NCBI GenBank assembly: GCA_035702985.1
Contig: DASSZD010000070.1
Location: 14,744 to 78,743, forward strand
DNA length: 64,000 bases
Origin: JAKAXG01 sp035702985
Lineage (GTDB): Bacteria > Actinomycetota > Acidimicrobiia > Acidimicrobiales > Palsa-688
Direction of reading: 5' to 3'
This document shows positions 9,138 to 17,340 of this stretch, piece after piece. Both the position numbers and the translations under genes were made by a program. Position 1 is the stretch's first letter. Each line of letters opens with the position of its first letter. Below the pieces are notes generated by a model that saw only the letters and a list, made by a program, of their open reading frames with translations, was not told the DNA's origin and did not search any database.

Positions 9138-10352
9138 ATGCCGGAAGCAACGCCGAGCGTCGACGTGGACCCCGATCTGCTGACCGGGGCGGCCCCCCTC
9201 ATGGAATCGGCGGTCGACGTCCGACGCCGGATCCACGCCCATCCCGAGGTGGGTCTGGAGCTGCCGGCCACCCAGGAGCTGGTGCTGGAGGAGCTGGGCC
9301 GGCTCGGGCTGGAGGGACGCACCGGGCGGGCCTGCAGCTCGGTGACGGCGGTGCTCGAGGGCGACCGGGAGGGGCCCACCGTCCTGCTGCGGGCCGACAT
9401 GGACGCCCTGGAGATGCCGGAGGACACCGGGCTGGAGTTCTCCGCCCGGGTCCCCGGCCGGATGCACGCCTGCGGCCACGACGCCCACACCGCCATGCTG
9501 CTCGGCGCGGCCAGGCTGCTGCACCAGCGCCGCGGGGACCTGGCCGGGCGGGTGGTCCTGATGTTCCAGCCGGGCGAGGAAGGCCACGACGGCGCCCGGG
9601 TGATGATCGAGGAGGGGCTGCTGGCGGACCACGCACCGGTCGACCGGGCGTTCGCCATACACATCTCCTCGGTGGTGCCGAGCGGCTGGATCACCTGCCG
9701 GGAGGGCACCATCATGGCGTCGGCCGACGAGTTCCACATCGCCGTCACCGGTCAGGGCGGCCACGCGTCCATGCCCCACGACGCGGTGGACCCGGTGCCG
9801 GCGGCCTGCCAGATCGTCACCTCCATCCAGACCATGGTCACCCGGGCCGTCCCGGCCTTCGAGCCGGCGGTGGTCACGGTCAGCACCATCCACGGGGGTA
9901 CGGCCAGCAACGTGATCCCCGAGACGGTGGTCCTGGGCGGGACCGTGAGGGCCGTCACCGACCGGGTCCGGGACCAGGTCCTGGCCGCGCTGGGCGAGTT
10001 GGCGGAGCACGTGGCCGGCGCCCACGGGTGCCGGGCGGAGCTCCGCTTCGAGCCGGGCAGCTACCCGGTCACGGTCAACAACGCGGCCCACGCCCGCCAC
10101 ACCCTGGCGGTGGCCGGCGCCCTGGTCGGGGCGGGCCGGGCCGTGACCATGCCCAGCCCGGTCATGGGCGCCGAGGATTTCTCCCGCGTCCTCAACTCCG
10201 TCCCCGGCAGCATGGCCTTCCTGGGTGCCGCCCCGCCCGGCGCCAGCCGCCCCGCTCCCAACCACTCGAACCGGTTTGTGATAGACGAATCGGCTATGGC
10301 AACAGGAATAGCCATGTACGCAGCCATGGCCCTCACCCCGCTCCCCGCATGA
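9138..10352 (+). CDS. M20D-family amidohydrolase (hippurate / N-acyl amino acid hydrolase-like)
   Basis: A 404-residue metallo-amidohydrolase. The N-terminal catalytic domain shows 'RRRIHAHPEVGLELP', 'RADMDALEM' and the metal-binding 'HACGHDAHTAMLLGAA', with the catalytic Glu pair in 'FQPGEEGHDGARVM'. The lid/dimerisation domain follows at 'GQGGHASMPHDAVDPV', and the C-terminal metal ligand region is 'PVMGAEDFSRVL'. These enzymes hydrolyse amide bonds of N-acyl amino acids, auxin-like conjugates or similar substrates in the cytoplasm. No signal peptide. A GAAAGGA ribosome-binding site precedes ATG 9138. The stop codon overlaps the start of the carbonic anhydrase gene (ATGA), so the two are translationally coupled. 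Confidence 0.88.
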   Translation: MPEATPSVDVDPDLLTGAAPLMESAVDVRRRIHAHPEVGLELPATQELVLEELGRLGLEGRTGRACSSVTAVLEGDREGPTVLLRADMDALEMPEDTGLEFSARVPGRMHACGHDAHTAMLLGAARLLHQRRGDLAGRVVLMFQPGEEGHDGARVMIEEGLLADHAPVDRAFAIHISSVVPSGWITCREGTIMASADEFHIAVTGQGGHASMPHDAVDPVPAACQIVTSIQTMVTRAVPAFEPAVVTVSTIHGGTASNVIPETVVLGGTVRAVTDRVRDQVLAALGELAEHVAGAHGCRAELRFEPGSYPVTVNNAAHARHTLAVAGALVGAGRAVTMPSPVMGAEDFSRVLNSVPGSMAFLGAAPPGASRPAPNHSNRFVIDESAMATGIAMYAAMALTPLPA

Positions 10353-10843
10353 GCAGCACCGAACGCCTGCTGGCCAACGCCGAGCACTACGCCTCCACCT
10401 ACCCCGACCAGGCCCCGCCCGGCCGGCCGTCGAGCGGGGTGGCCATCGTGGCCTGCATGGACGCCCGCATCGACGTGTACCGCCTGTTCGGCCTGGACCC
10501 GGGCCAGGCCCACGTGATCCGCAACGCCGGCGGCCTGGTCACCGACGACGCCATCCGGTCCCTGGCCATCTCCCAGCGGTTCCTCGGAACCGAGGAGATC
10601 ATCCTGGTCCACCACACCAGCTGCGGCATGCAGGGCCTCGACGACGACGAGTTCGCCGCCCAGCTGGAGCGGGAGACCGGGACCCGGCCGCCCTGGCGGG
10701 CCGGCGGGTTCACCGACGCGGCAGCCGACGTGCGGGCCTCCGCCGCCGCCCTCCGCCAGAGCCCCTACCTCGCCCGGCGGGACCGGCTCCGGGGCTTCGT
10801 GTTCGACGTGGAGACCGGCCGCCTGGACGAGGTGGACCTCTGA
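10349..10843 (+). CDS. beta-class carbonic anhydrase
   Basis: A short (164-residue) beta-carbonic anhydrase that interconverts CO2 and bicarbonate. The zinc ligands are Cys36 (in ACMDARID), His89 and Cys92 (in VHHTSCGM). The Asp38-Arg40 dyad of the family is intact. The length and motifs resemble the small mycobacterial beta-CA group. The ATG at 10349 overlaps the amidohydrolase stop by four bases, implying a shared transcript and coupled translation. The partner enzyme may release CO2 (for example from a carbamoyl substrate), but this is only an inference from the coupling. Confidence 0.9.
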   Translation: MSSTERLLANAEHYASTYPDQAPPGRPSSGVAIVACMDARIDVYRLFGLDPGQAHVIRNAGGLVTDDAIRSLAISQRFLGTEEIILVHHTSCGMQGLDDDEFAAQLERETGTRPPWRAGGFTDAAADVRASAAALRQSPYLARRDRLRGFVFDVETGRLDEVDL

Positions 10844-10853
10844 TCCCGGCGGT

Positions 10854-11681
10854 CTAGTCGGCCAGGCTCCAGATGGCGGTGTGGCTGGCCACGGCGGCCA
10901 CGTCGGCCGGATCGGCGCCGCACCAGGCCACGTCGAGGGTGACGAAGCGGTGGCCCTTCTGCTCCCACTCCCGGGCCACCCGGGCCCTCACCTGCACCGG
11001 TTCACCGACCTGGACGGCCCGGCGGTGGCCGATGACGCTGCCGACGTGCAACCACAGGGGCATCACCACGTGGGCCATGAGCACCCGGTTGGCGGCGTCG
11101 AGGAGCATGCCGGGGTGCACCCAGCCCCGCTCGTCGAGGACGCCGGGGGTGGCCCCGATCCGCTCCCGGTAGGCGGCCGCCGTTTCGGCCGAGGTGTCGA
11201 GCGGGATCGAGCCCAGCACGGTGCCGGGCGCCAGCTGCTCCCGGCCGACCACCGGCCGTTCGCCGGCCGGCCGCCGGGGCCCGTCCGGGACCGGCCCGGC
11301 CGGGAGCGGACCCCCGCCGCCTCCCCCGCCCGCCCAGGCTGACCCGGTGACCGCCACGCCGTCGCCGGTCAGCACCTCCGCACCCCACGGCCCCGACCCG
11401 CCCGACCCGGCGGCGGGCGGCACCAGGCGGAGGACCAGATCCTCGCCGTCGTAGCAGGGGCGCCGGAAACGCACGTCGGCGCCTCCCCCGCTCACCCACG
11501 AAGGCCCGAGGGTGGAGGCCAGCAGGTCGGCCAGGTACCCGTACACGGTCACACCGGGCACCAGCCCGCCCCTGAAACCGTGGCGGCGGGCCACATCGTC
11601 GGCGTGGATGCGGTTCTCGCTGTCCGACGAGGGGTTGCGGGCGGTGACCCGGCGTTCGGTTGCGGCCTGATCGGATGTCAT
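10854..11681 (-). CDS. MaoC-like hot-dog dehydratase
   Basis: A 275-residue hot-dog-fold protein resembling two joined MaoC-like domains. The N-terminal hydratase-like block is 'ENRIHADDVARRHGFRGGLVPGVTVYGYLADLL', where 'HADD..' and the Gly-rich turn mimic the enoyl-hydratase motif. The C-terminal part includes 'VGEPVQVRARVAREWEQKGHRFV', typical of the second hot-dog domain. It most likely acts on an acyl-CoA thioester. A Gly-rich linker lies in the middle. The ATG at 11681 overlaps the stop of the mannosidase gene by four bases, so it is the third gene of a reverse operon. The pairing with a glycosidase is unusual. Confidence 0.72.
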   Translation of the reverse strand: MTSDQAATERRVTARNPSSDSENRIHADDVARRHGFRGGLVPGVTVYGYLADLLASTLGPSWVSGGGADVRFRRPCYDGEDLVLRLVPPAAGSGGSGPWGAEVLTGDGVAVTGSAWAGGGGGGGPLPAGPVPDGPRRPAGERPVVGREQLAPGTVLGSIPLDTSAETAAAYRERIGATPGVLDERGWVHPGMLLDAANRVLMAHVVMPLWLHVGSVIGHRRAVQVGEPVQVRARVAREWEQKGHRFVTLDVAWCGADPADVAAVASHTAIWSLAD

Positions 11682-14600
11682 GATCCCCCGACGATACGGG
11701 CGGCCGGCCCACCCGTCAGGCGCAGGGTGACCAGCTCGAACGGCCGCAGCGCGATGGTGAAAGACCGGCCGTCGGCGTCCAGCCGGTCCCGACGCCGCTC
11801 GAGCACGTCGGCGGTGTGCACGGACGCGAAGTCGAAGCCGGCGGTGACCGTCGCCCGGCCCCTGGAGCCGTGCACCTCGCACAACCGGACCACCACCCCG
11901 TCGCCGTCATCGGCCCATTTGACGGCCTCCACGCTGACCCCGGGCCGGTCGACGGCCATCACCCGGCCCGGGCCGGGCACCGAAGCGGGCCGCACCTCCA
12001 GGGGCAGGTTGAACGCCTCCGCCTCCTCCACCACCCGGCCGTCCGCCCGCAGGTCGCCCGGGTGGGGCAGGAGGGCGTAGGCGAAGCGGTGGTGGCCCCG
12101 GTCGGCGTCGGGGTCGGGATAGCCCGGTCCCCGCAGCAGCGACAGCCTCAGGGTGTGGCCCCTGATGTCGTAGCCGTACTTGCAGTCGTTGAGCAGCGCC
12201 ACCCCGTATCCGGGCTCGCCCAGATGGGCCCAGCGGTGGGCCCACACCTCGAAGCGGGCCACGTCCCAGCTGGTGTTCTCGACCGTCGGACGTTCGATGT
12301 GGCCGTGCTGGATCTCGTAGGTCGCCCGGGCGGAGCGGACGGCCACCGGGAAGGCCACCTTCAGGAACCGGTGCCGCTCCTGCCAGTCCACCTCGGTCCG
12401 GAACTCGATACGGCGGGAGCCGGCGGACAGCCGCATCACCTGGGTGAGCGTCGAGCCCCCGAAGCGTCGGGTCAGGCGCAGATCGGCCCGGCGCCGGCGC
12501 TGTTCGACCACCTCCATGGAGTCGAGCGCCGTCAGGTCGGCGAAGCGCTCCAGGTACTCCCGGTCGACGTCCCAGGCGTCGAACGCCCTGGGGTGGTCCT
12601 CGTGCAGCTGGAACAGGTTGCCCCTCTCCCCCTCCGCCAGCACCTCCCGCCCGGCCCGGTGGTCCCACACCGACGTGAGCAGTCCCTGGTCGTCCCAGGC
12701 GACCCGCAGGACGCCGTTGTCCATGAAGCCGTCGCCCACCTCGACCGGGGCCCAGCCGGGCTCCTCCGGGCGGACCGGGGCCCAGCCGCAGCCCGGCACG
12801 GTGACGGGCTCCAGACGGCCGTCGGGCAGCTCCACCAGTTCGCAGCGGTCGTAGGAGCTGGGATTGAACGCCACCAGCTCCGGGCCGCTCCCGCCGACGA
12901 TCCGGTCCCGGGCCTCTCCGGCCACCGCTTCGGCTCCGGCCAGGACGGCGGCGTGGTCGGCGGCGGCATCGCGGTACACCCATCCGATGCTCGACCCCGG
13001 GATGATGTCGTGGAACTGGTTGAGGAGCAGCAGCTTCCACAGCGGGTCGAGCCGGCCGGACGATTCCAGCCCGGCCCCGACCGACCACATCTCGGCGGCC
13101 CGCAGCGCCTCCTCGGCCCGGCGGTTGGCCAGCTTCACGTCGGCGTGGGTGGTGCTGGTCGCCCGGTGGGCCTCGAGGTACAGCTCCCCCACCCATACCG
13201 GCAGATCGGCATCCTCGGTCCGCACCCGCTCCAGGAAGCGGCCCACCGATCCGATCTCCAGCCGGGGCAGGCCCTCCAGATCGCCCAGCCGCCGGGCCGC
13301 CTCCAGCATGTGGGCGGTGGGTCCCCCGCCCCCGTCGCCGTACCCGTAGGGGTAGAGGGTCAGACCGGACCGGTCGGCGTCCTTGAAGTGGCCGGCGTCG
13401 GTCAGCAGGTCGGCCACGCTCATCTCGCCGTTGTAGGTGTCGGCCGGGGGGAAATGGGCCAGGACCCGGCTGCCGTCGTGACCCTCCCAGACGAAGGTCG
13501 AGTGGGGGAACTCGTTGGTGTCGCTCCAACTCATCTTCTGGGTGATCAGGGCGGTGACCCCGGCCGAGGCGGCGATCTGGGGGAGGGCGGCGGAGTAGCC
13601 GAACACGTCGGGGATCCACATCTCCGCCGGCTCCACCCCGAACTCGGCCAGGAAGAACCGCTTGCCGTGGACGAACTGGCGGACCAGGGACTCCCCCGAG
13701 GGGATGTTGCTGTCGGCCTCCACCCACATCCCCCCGACCGGCTCCCAGCGACCGGCCGCCACGGCCGCCCGGACCTGCTCGAACAGGTCCGGGTACCCGT
13801 CCTTGAGCCACTGGTACTGCACCGCCTGGCTGCACACGAAGTGATGCTCTGGGTAGCGCTCCAACAGCCGCAGCTGGTTGGCGAAGGTCCGGGCGCACTT
13901 CCGTCTGGTCTCCCGCACCGGCCACAGCCAGGCGGAGTCGATGTGGGCGTGGCCGACCCCCACCACGGTGTGACGCCCGGTCCCGGGACCGGTGCCCGGG
14001 CCGGGCCGGGACAGGACCGGCGCCAGCGCCGCCCGGGCCCGGCCGGCCGCCCCCGGACCGCCGGAGACCACCTCCGACAGGCACTCCCCGAGAGCCTCCA
14101 GCACCTCCGCCGACCGTTCGGGCAGCCGCTCGGCCAGGTCGGCGGCCAGGCGGACGTCGAACCACAGGGCCTCGGCGGCCCGGTCCCAGCTGGCCAGCTC
14201 CGCCTGCTCCAGGGCGTACAGCGGTGCGCCGTCGTAGTCGGGATCCAGCCGGGGCCAGTCCCGGACGTGCCAGCGGGGTATAGGGTTGGCGGCCGCCTCC
14301 ACGTAGAACTCGACCGGCTCGCCCCCCCTGGCGGCGGGGCTGACCGGTACCTCCCGGTGCTCGTGGTGCAGCCCCTGCACCGGCCGCAACCCGGAGTCGA
14401 ACACCAGTCCCTCGGCGCTGAAGCCCACGCTGCGGGCCCCGCCCAGGTGCACCAGGGCGGCCACCTCCCGGCCGGCCCACTCCGGTGGGATCCGGCCCCG
14501 GAACCTGAACCAGGTCGTCGACCACATCCCGCCCCACCGGTCCCCGACCCGGAACGGGCTGAACACGCCGGCCACCGCCTCCCGGGCCGGGCAGGGTTCA

Positions 14601-14707
14601 CCCGGCAGGTGGAGCGCCGCCACCTCGAGCGGCACCCGGTCGGGGTGCACCGCCGGCCGGATCACCGAAGCGGCGAACTCCCGGACCTGGTCAGCTGTGA
14701 GCCCCAC
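11678..14707 (-). CDS. alpha-mannosidase, glycoside hydrolase family 38
   Basis: A 1009-residue GH38 enzyme that removes alpha-linked mannose. The zinc-binding 'VGHAHIDSAWLWPVRE' places His255 and Asp257 in the active site, and the nucleophile candidate is Asp367 in 'MWIPDVFGYSAALPQI'. The middle three-helix domain ('STTHADVKLANRRAEEALRAAE') and the large C-terminal beta domain ('YEIQHGHIERPTVENTSWD') are both present, so it is full length. No signal peptide: a cytoplasmic enzyme, perhaps recycling mannosides or glycolipid heads. GTG start at 14707. It overlaps the upstream deacetylase gene by 17 bases and the downstream hot-dog gene by 4, giving a three-gene operon. Confidence 0.92.
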   Translation of the reverse strand: MGLTADQVREFAASVIRPAVHPDRVPLEVAALHLPGEPCPAREAVAGVFSPFRVGDRWGGMWSTTWFRFRGRIPPEWAGREVAALVHLGGARSVGFSAEGLVFDSGLRPVQGLHHEHREVPVSPAARGGEPVEFYVEAAANPIPRWHVRDWPRLDPDYDGAPLYALEQAELASWDRAAEALWFDVRLAADLAERLPERSAEVLEALGECLSEVVSGGPGAAGRARAALAPVLSRPGPGTGPGTGRHTVVGVGHAHIDSAWLWPVRETRRKCARTFANQLRLLERYPEHHFVCSQAVQYQWLKDGYPDLFEQVRAAVAAGRWEPVGGMWVEADSNIPSGESLVRQFVHGKRFFLAEFGVEPAEMWIPDVFGYSAALPQIAASAGVTALITQKMSWSDTNEFPHSTFVWEGHDGSRVLAHFPPADTYNGEMSVADLLTDAGHFKDADRSGLTLYPYGYGDGGGGPTAHMLEAARRLGDLEGLPRLEIGSVGRFLERVRTEDADLPVWVGELYLEAHRATSTTHADVKLANRRAEEALRAAEMWSVGAGLESSGRLDPLWKLLLLNQFHDIIPGSSIGWVYRDAAADHAAVLAGAEAVAGEARDRIVGGSGPELVAFNPSSYDRCELVELPDGRLEPVTVPGCGWAPVRPEEPGWAPVEVGDGFMDNGVLRVAWDDQGLLTSVWDHRAGREVLAEGERGNLFQLHEDHPRAFDAWDVDREYLERFADLTALDSMEVVEQRRRRADLRLTRRFGGSTLTQVMRLSAGSRRIEFRTEVDWQERHRFLKVAFPVAVRSARATYEIQHGHIERPTVENTSWDVARFEVWAHRWAHLGEPGYGVALLNDCKYGYDIRGHTLRLSLLRGPGYPDPDADRGHHRFAYALLPHPGDLRADGRVVEEAEAFNLPLEVRPASVPGPGRVMAVDRPGVSVEAVKWADDGDGVVVRLCEVHGSRGRATVTAGFDFASVHTADVLERRRDRLDADGRSFTIALRPFELVTLRLTGGPAARIVGGS

Positions 14708-15551
14708 GCGTCCCTCCTCCCCCGCCCGGCTGGCGCAGTCCGGCGAACAGATCGGATTCGGGCACGTCCGCCCCGCTGCGGTCCCTGGCCCGCACGAAGG
14801 TCTCGACCGCCATCAGCTCGCCGAACGCTTCGCGACCCATCCGCACGAAGAAGATGTTCTCCGCCTGACTGGCGTGGCACTCGAGCGACTCGAACTTCAC
14901 GCCGGTGAACGGCCCCACATCCAGATAGGTGGTGATCTCCGCGTCCGGGGTGCCCCAATCGGGGTCGGGGCCCTCGCCGCCGGGGGTCCCGAGGTCCACC
15001 CCCAGATCGGCCAGCCGGCGTCCGAAGTCGGCGAGCATGCTGCGGGGGACGGCCGTGTAGTACAGCTTGTCGGGGATGCCGGAAGCCTCCACCGCGGCCA
15101 CGGTGATGCGGTGGGCCTGGATGTGATCGGGGTGCCCGTAGAACCCGTTGGGGTCGTAGGTGACGACCACCTGGGGCTGGTAGCGCTCCATCACGCCGGC
15201 CAGCCGGGAGGCGGCCTCGTCGACCGGGGTGCTCCAGAACGAACCGGGGGCGTCGTTGTCGGCCCAGCCCATCATCCCGCTGTCGGGGTAGTCGAGGGTC
15301 TCGAGCACGTGGACCCCCAGAGCCCGGCAGCTGCGCTCCAGCTCCCGGCGCCGCTCGGCCACCACCGCCGCCCGGTCGTGGCCGGGCTCGCCGGGTTTGG
15401 CCCCACCCGGCCCGTCGCCGCAGCCGCCGTCCGTGCAGGTGACCAGGACGGTGCGCACCCCCTCCGCCGAGTAGCGGGCCAGCGTCCCACCCGTGCTGAT
15501 GGACTCGTCGTCGGGATGGGCGTGAACGACCATCAGGGTCAGGGTCTGCAC
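14691..15551 (-). CDS. PIG-L deacetylase, mycothiol conjugate amidase (Mca/MshB)-like
   Basis: A 286-residue zinc amidase of the PIG-L/LmbE family. The metal motif 'HAHPDDE' is at residues 10-16 and the third ligand lies in 'GFYGHPDHIQAHRI' around residue 143. Mca cleaves mycothiol S-conjugates to mercapturic acids; its relative MshB deacetylates GlcNAc-inositol during mycothiol synthesis. The 'HPDHIQAHR' block and length fit this branch, but I cannot separate Mca from MshB by eye. GTG start at 15551. It is the first gene of the operon with the GH38 and hot-dog genes. It indicates a mycothiol-using actinobacterium. Confidence 0.82.
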   Translation of the reverse strand: MQTLTLMVVHAHPDDESISTGGTLARYSAEGVRTVLVTCTDGGCGDGPGGAKPGEPGHDRAAVVAERRRELERSCRALGVHVLETLDYPDSGMMGWADNDAPGSFWSTPVDEAASRLAGVMERYQPQVVVTYDPNGFYGHPDHIQAHRITVAAVEASGIPDKLYYTAVPRSMLADFGRRLADLGVDLGTPGGEGPDPDWGTPDAEITTYLDVGPFTGVKFESLECHASQAENIFFVRMGREAFGELMAVETFVRARDRSGADVPESDLFAGLRQPGGGGGTRGAHS

Positions 15552-15645
15552 CCGCCCCAGCCTAGGAAAAAAGGTGCCTGATGACGCCGCCGCCCCGAGG
15601 TGCGAGACTGGACCGGATCATCGAACCGGGGGGAGGAGTATTCCG

Positions 15646-16887
15646 GTGACAATCGCCACCAACGCGTCCGCGCGTGCCTACAACGCCGCCGACGGGCGGG
15701 TCGTGCACGACGCCGACGCCCACATCATGGAGACCCCGACCTGGCTGCGGGACCACGCCGACCCGGGCCTGCGCGACCGGATCGAGCCGCTGCGCTACCC
15801 CGGAGGCAACGAGCTGCGCCAGACCGGCGACCCCGGGGAGCAGCTCCGGGACCTGACCGCCGCCTTCGACCGGCTGGCCTCCCGGCACCGCTCGGAGGAG
15901 TACCGGGCGAGAGAGGCCGAGGAGATCATGCTGCGCAAGAACTTCGCCGCCACCGGATCCTTCCTGTCCGAGGACCGGGGCCGGGCGCTCGACCTGCTCG
16001 GCTTCTCCAGCCAGCTGGTGTTCAACACCTTCCACAACCGTCGGCTGCACGACTGGGAGCACTCGGGCGACCTGGAGCTGGCCTACGGGACGGCCCGGGC
16101 CCACAACCGGGGAATGCTCGAGTTCTGCTCCGCCGACCGCCGCCTGCTGGCCACCTGCTACGTGCCCCTGGCCGATTTCGAGCAGGCCCGGGCCATGGCC
16201 GTCGAGTGCATCGAAGCCGGAGCGGCCGCCCTGCTGGTGGCCTCCGGCTGCCCGGCCGGCCACTCCCACAGCCACGTGGGGCTCGACCCGCTGTGGGCGG
16301 AGGCGGAGGATGCCGGGGTGCCGGTGGTGTTCCACGTCGGCGGGACCGGCGAGCTCATCGACCCCGACTACTTCCGCAACGGCCTCCCGGTACCTCCGGA
16401 CTTCCACGGCGGCGAGGAGAACTTCCGCTCGGTGGACTACATGGGCATACCCCACCCGCCCATGCAGACCCTGGCCACCATGATCTTCGACGGGGTGCTG
16501 GAACGGTTCCCGGAGCTGCGTATCGGTGTCATCGAGCAGGGGGCCGTCTGGCTGCCATCGTGGATGCGCCAGATGGAGTCCGCGGTGGAGGCGTTCGGCC
16601 GTCACGAGGATCGGCTGCGGGCCCTCTCACTGCGCCCGAGCGACTACGTCCGCCGCCAGGTACGGGCCACCCCCTACCCCACCGAGGACGTCGGTTGGAT
16701 CGTGGAGCAGACCGGCCCCGAGGTGTGCATGTTCTCCTCCGACTACCCCCACGTCGAGGGAGGGCGGCGCCCGATCGAGCGCTTCGAGGCGTCGCTGGGC
16801 CACGCCTCGGAGCAGGTGCGCCAACGGTTCTACTCGGAGAACTTCCTGGACCTCATCGGACGGACCACCGCCGACCTGGCGCTCTGA
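15646..16887 (+). CDS. amidohydrolase family 2 (TIM-barrel metal-dependent hydrolase)
   Basis: A 413-residue protein of the amidohydrolase-2 (ACMSD-like) superfamily. The N-terminal metal motif is 'DADAHIMETPTWL' (Asp-x-His), a barrel strand has 'VPVVFHVGGTGELI', and the conserved acidic residue is the Asp in 'FSSDYPHVEGGR'. Members are hydrolases or decarboxylases of ring-cleavage and CoA-linked catabolic pathways. The start is GTG 15646, chosen for the GGGAGGAG ribosome-binding site about seven bases upstream. A VOC protein follows after 19 bases, and acyl-CoA dehydrogenases lie nearby, so a role in breakdown of a ring or branched compound is plausible. Confidence 0.82.
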   Translation: MTIATNASARAYNAADGRVVHDADAHIMETPTWLRDHADPGLRDRIEPLRYPGGNELRQTGDPGEQLRDLTAAFDRLASRHRSEEYRAREAEEIMLRKNFAATGSFLSEDRGRALDLLGFSSQLVFNTFHNRRLHDWEHSGDLELAYGTARAHNRGMLEFCSADRRLLATCYVPLADFEQARAMAVECIEAGAAALLVASGCPAGHSHSHVGLDPLWAEAEDAGVPVVFHVGGTGELIDPDYFRNGLPVPPDFHGGEENFRSVDYMGIPHPPMQTLATMIFDGVLERFPELRIGVIEQGAVWLPSWMRQMESAVEAFGRHEDRLRALSLRPSDYVRRQVRATPYPTEDVGWIVEQTGPEVCMFSSDYPHVEGGRRPIERFEASLGHASEQVRQRFYSENFLDLIGRTTADLAL

Positions 16888-16906
16888 ACGGCTTATCCTC
16901 GCGGCC

Positions 16907-17281
16907 GTGAGGGTCACCGGGCTGGACCACATCGTGTTGAACTGCACCGACGTCGAGCGGTCACTGGCCTACTACACCGGCACCCTCGGACTGAGCGGGG
17001 AACGGGTGGACGAGTGGAGGCGGGGCGAGGTGCCGTTCCCGTCGGTGCGGGTGGACGAGGGCACCATCATCGACCTCTTCGACTCCGGGCGCACCGGGGA
17101 GAACCTCAACCACTTCTGCCTGGTCATGCCGGCCGCCGACTGGGAGGACATGGTGGCGTCGGGGTCCATCCGGGCGGAGCGGGGCCCGTCGAAGGTCTTC
17201 GGCGCCCGCGGCGTCGGGATGTCGGTCTACACCTCCGATCCCGACGGCAACACCGTGGAGCTCCGCCGCTACGACGACTAG
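16907..17281 (+). CDS. VOC (glyoxalase/bleomycin resistance) family protein
   Basis: A 124-residue single-domain vicinal-oxygen-chelate protein. The metal ligands can be seen as His in 'GLDHIVLNC' (residue 7), His in 'NLNHFCLVM' and Glu in 'PDGNTVELRRY' near the C-terminus, in the usual beta-alpha-beta-beta-beta order. It may be an isomerase, dioxygenase or lyase. GTG start at 16907, 19 bases after the amidohydrolase stop, probably the same transcript. The stop TAG lies within a CTAG that faces the ancestral end of the next, convergent gene. Confidence 0.8.
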   Translation: MRVTGLDHIVLNCTDVERSLAYYTGTLGLSGERVDEWRRGEVPFPSVRVDEGTIIDLFDSGRTGENLNHFCLVMPAADWEDMVASGSIRAERGPSKVFGARGVGMSVYTSDPDGNTVELRRYDD

Positions 17282-17283
17282 CG

Positions 17284-17340
17284 GGGGACCTGCGACCAGG
17301 GCAGGTCCGTTACCTGGGGACCTGCGACCAGGGCAGGTCC
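17284..17340. repeat. 25-bp direct repeat with internal hairpins at a convergent junction
   Basis: Bases 17284-17308 and 17316-17340 are identical (GGGGACCTGCGACCAGGGC...). Each copy contains a 7-bp inverted repeat, GGACCTG and CAGGTCC, separated by nine bases, so each can form a hairpin. On the reverse strand the inner copy codes for the C-terminal DLPWSQVPR of the acyl-CoA dehydrogenase. The outer copy, past its stop codon, spells the same peptide in another frame with its own TAG. This looks like a tandem duplication of the gene's 3' end, and the doubled hairpin may act as a terminator. Confidence 0.8.

Noticed and set aside
11816..14908. A 1,030-codon forward open frame opposite the GH38 mannosidase
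   Set aside because: Antisense to a protein with all GH38 catalytic residues; composition is His/Gly/Pro-rich as expected for a shadow frame.
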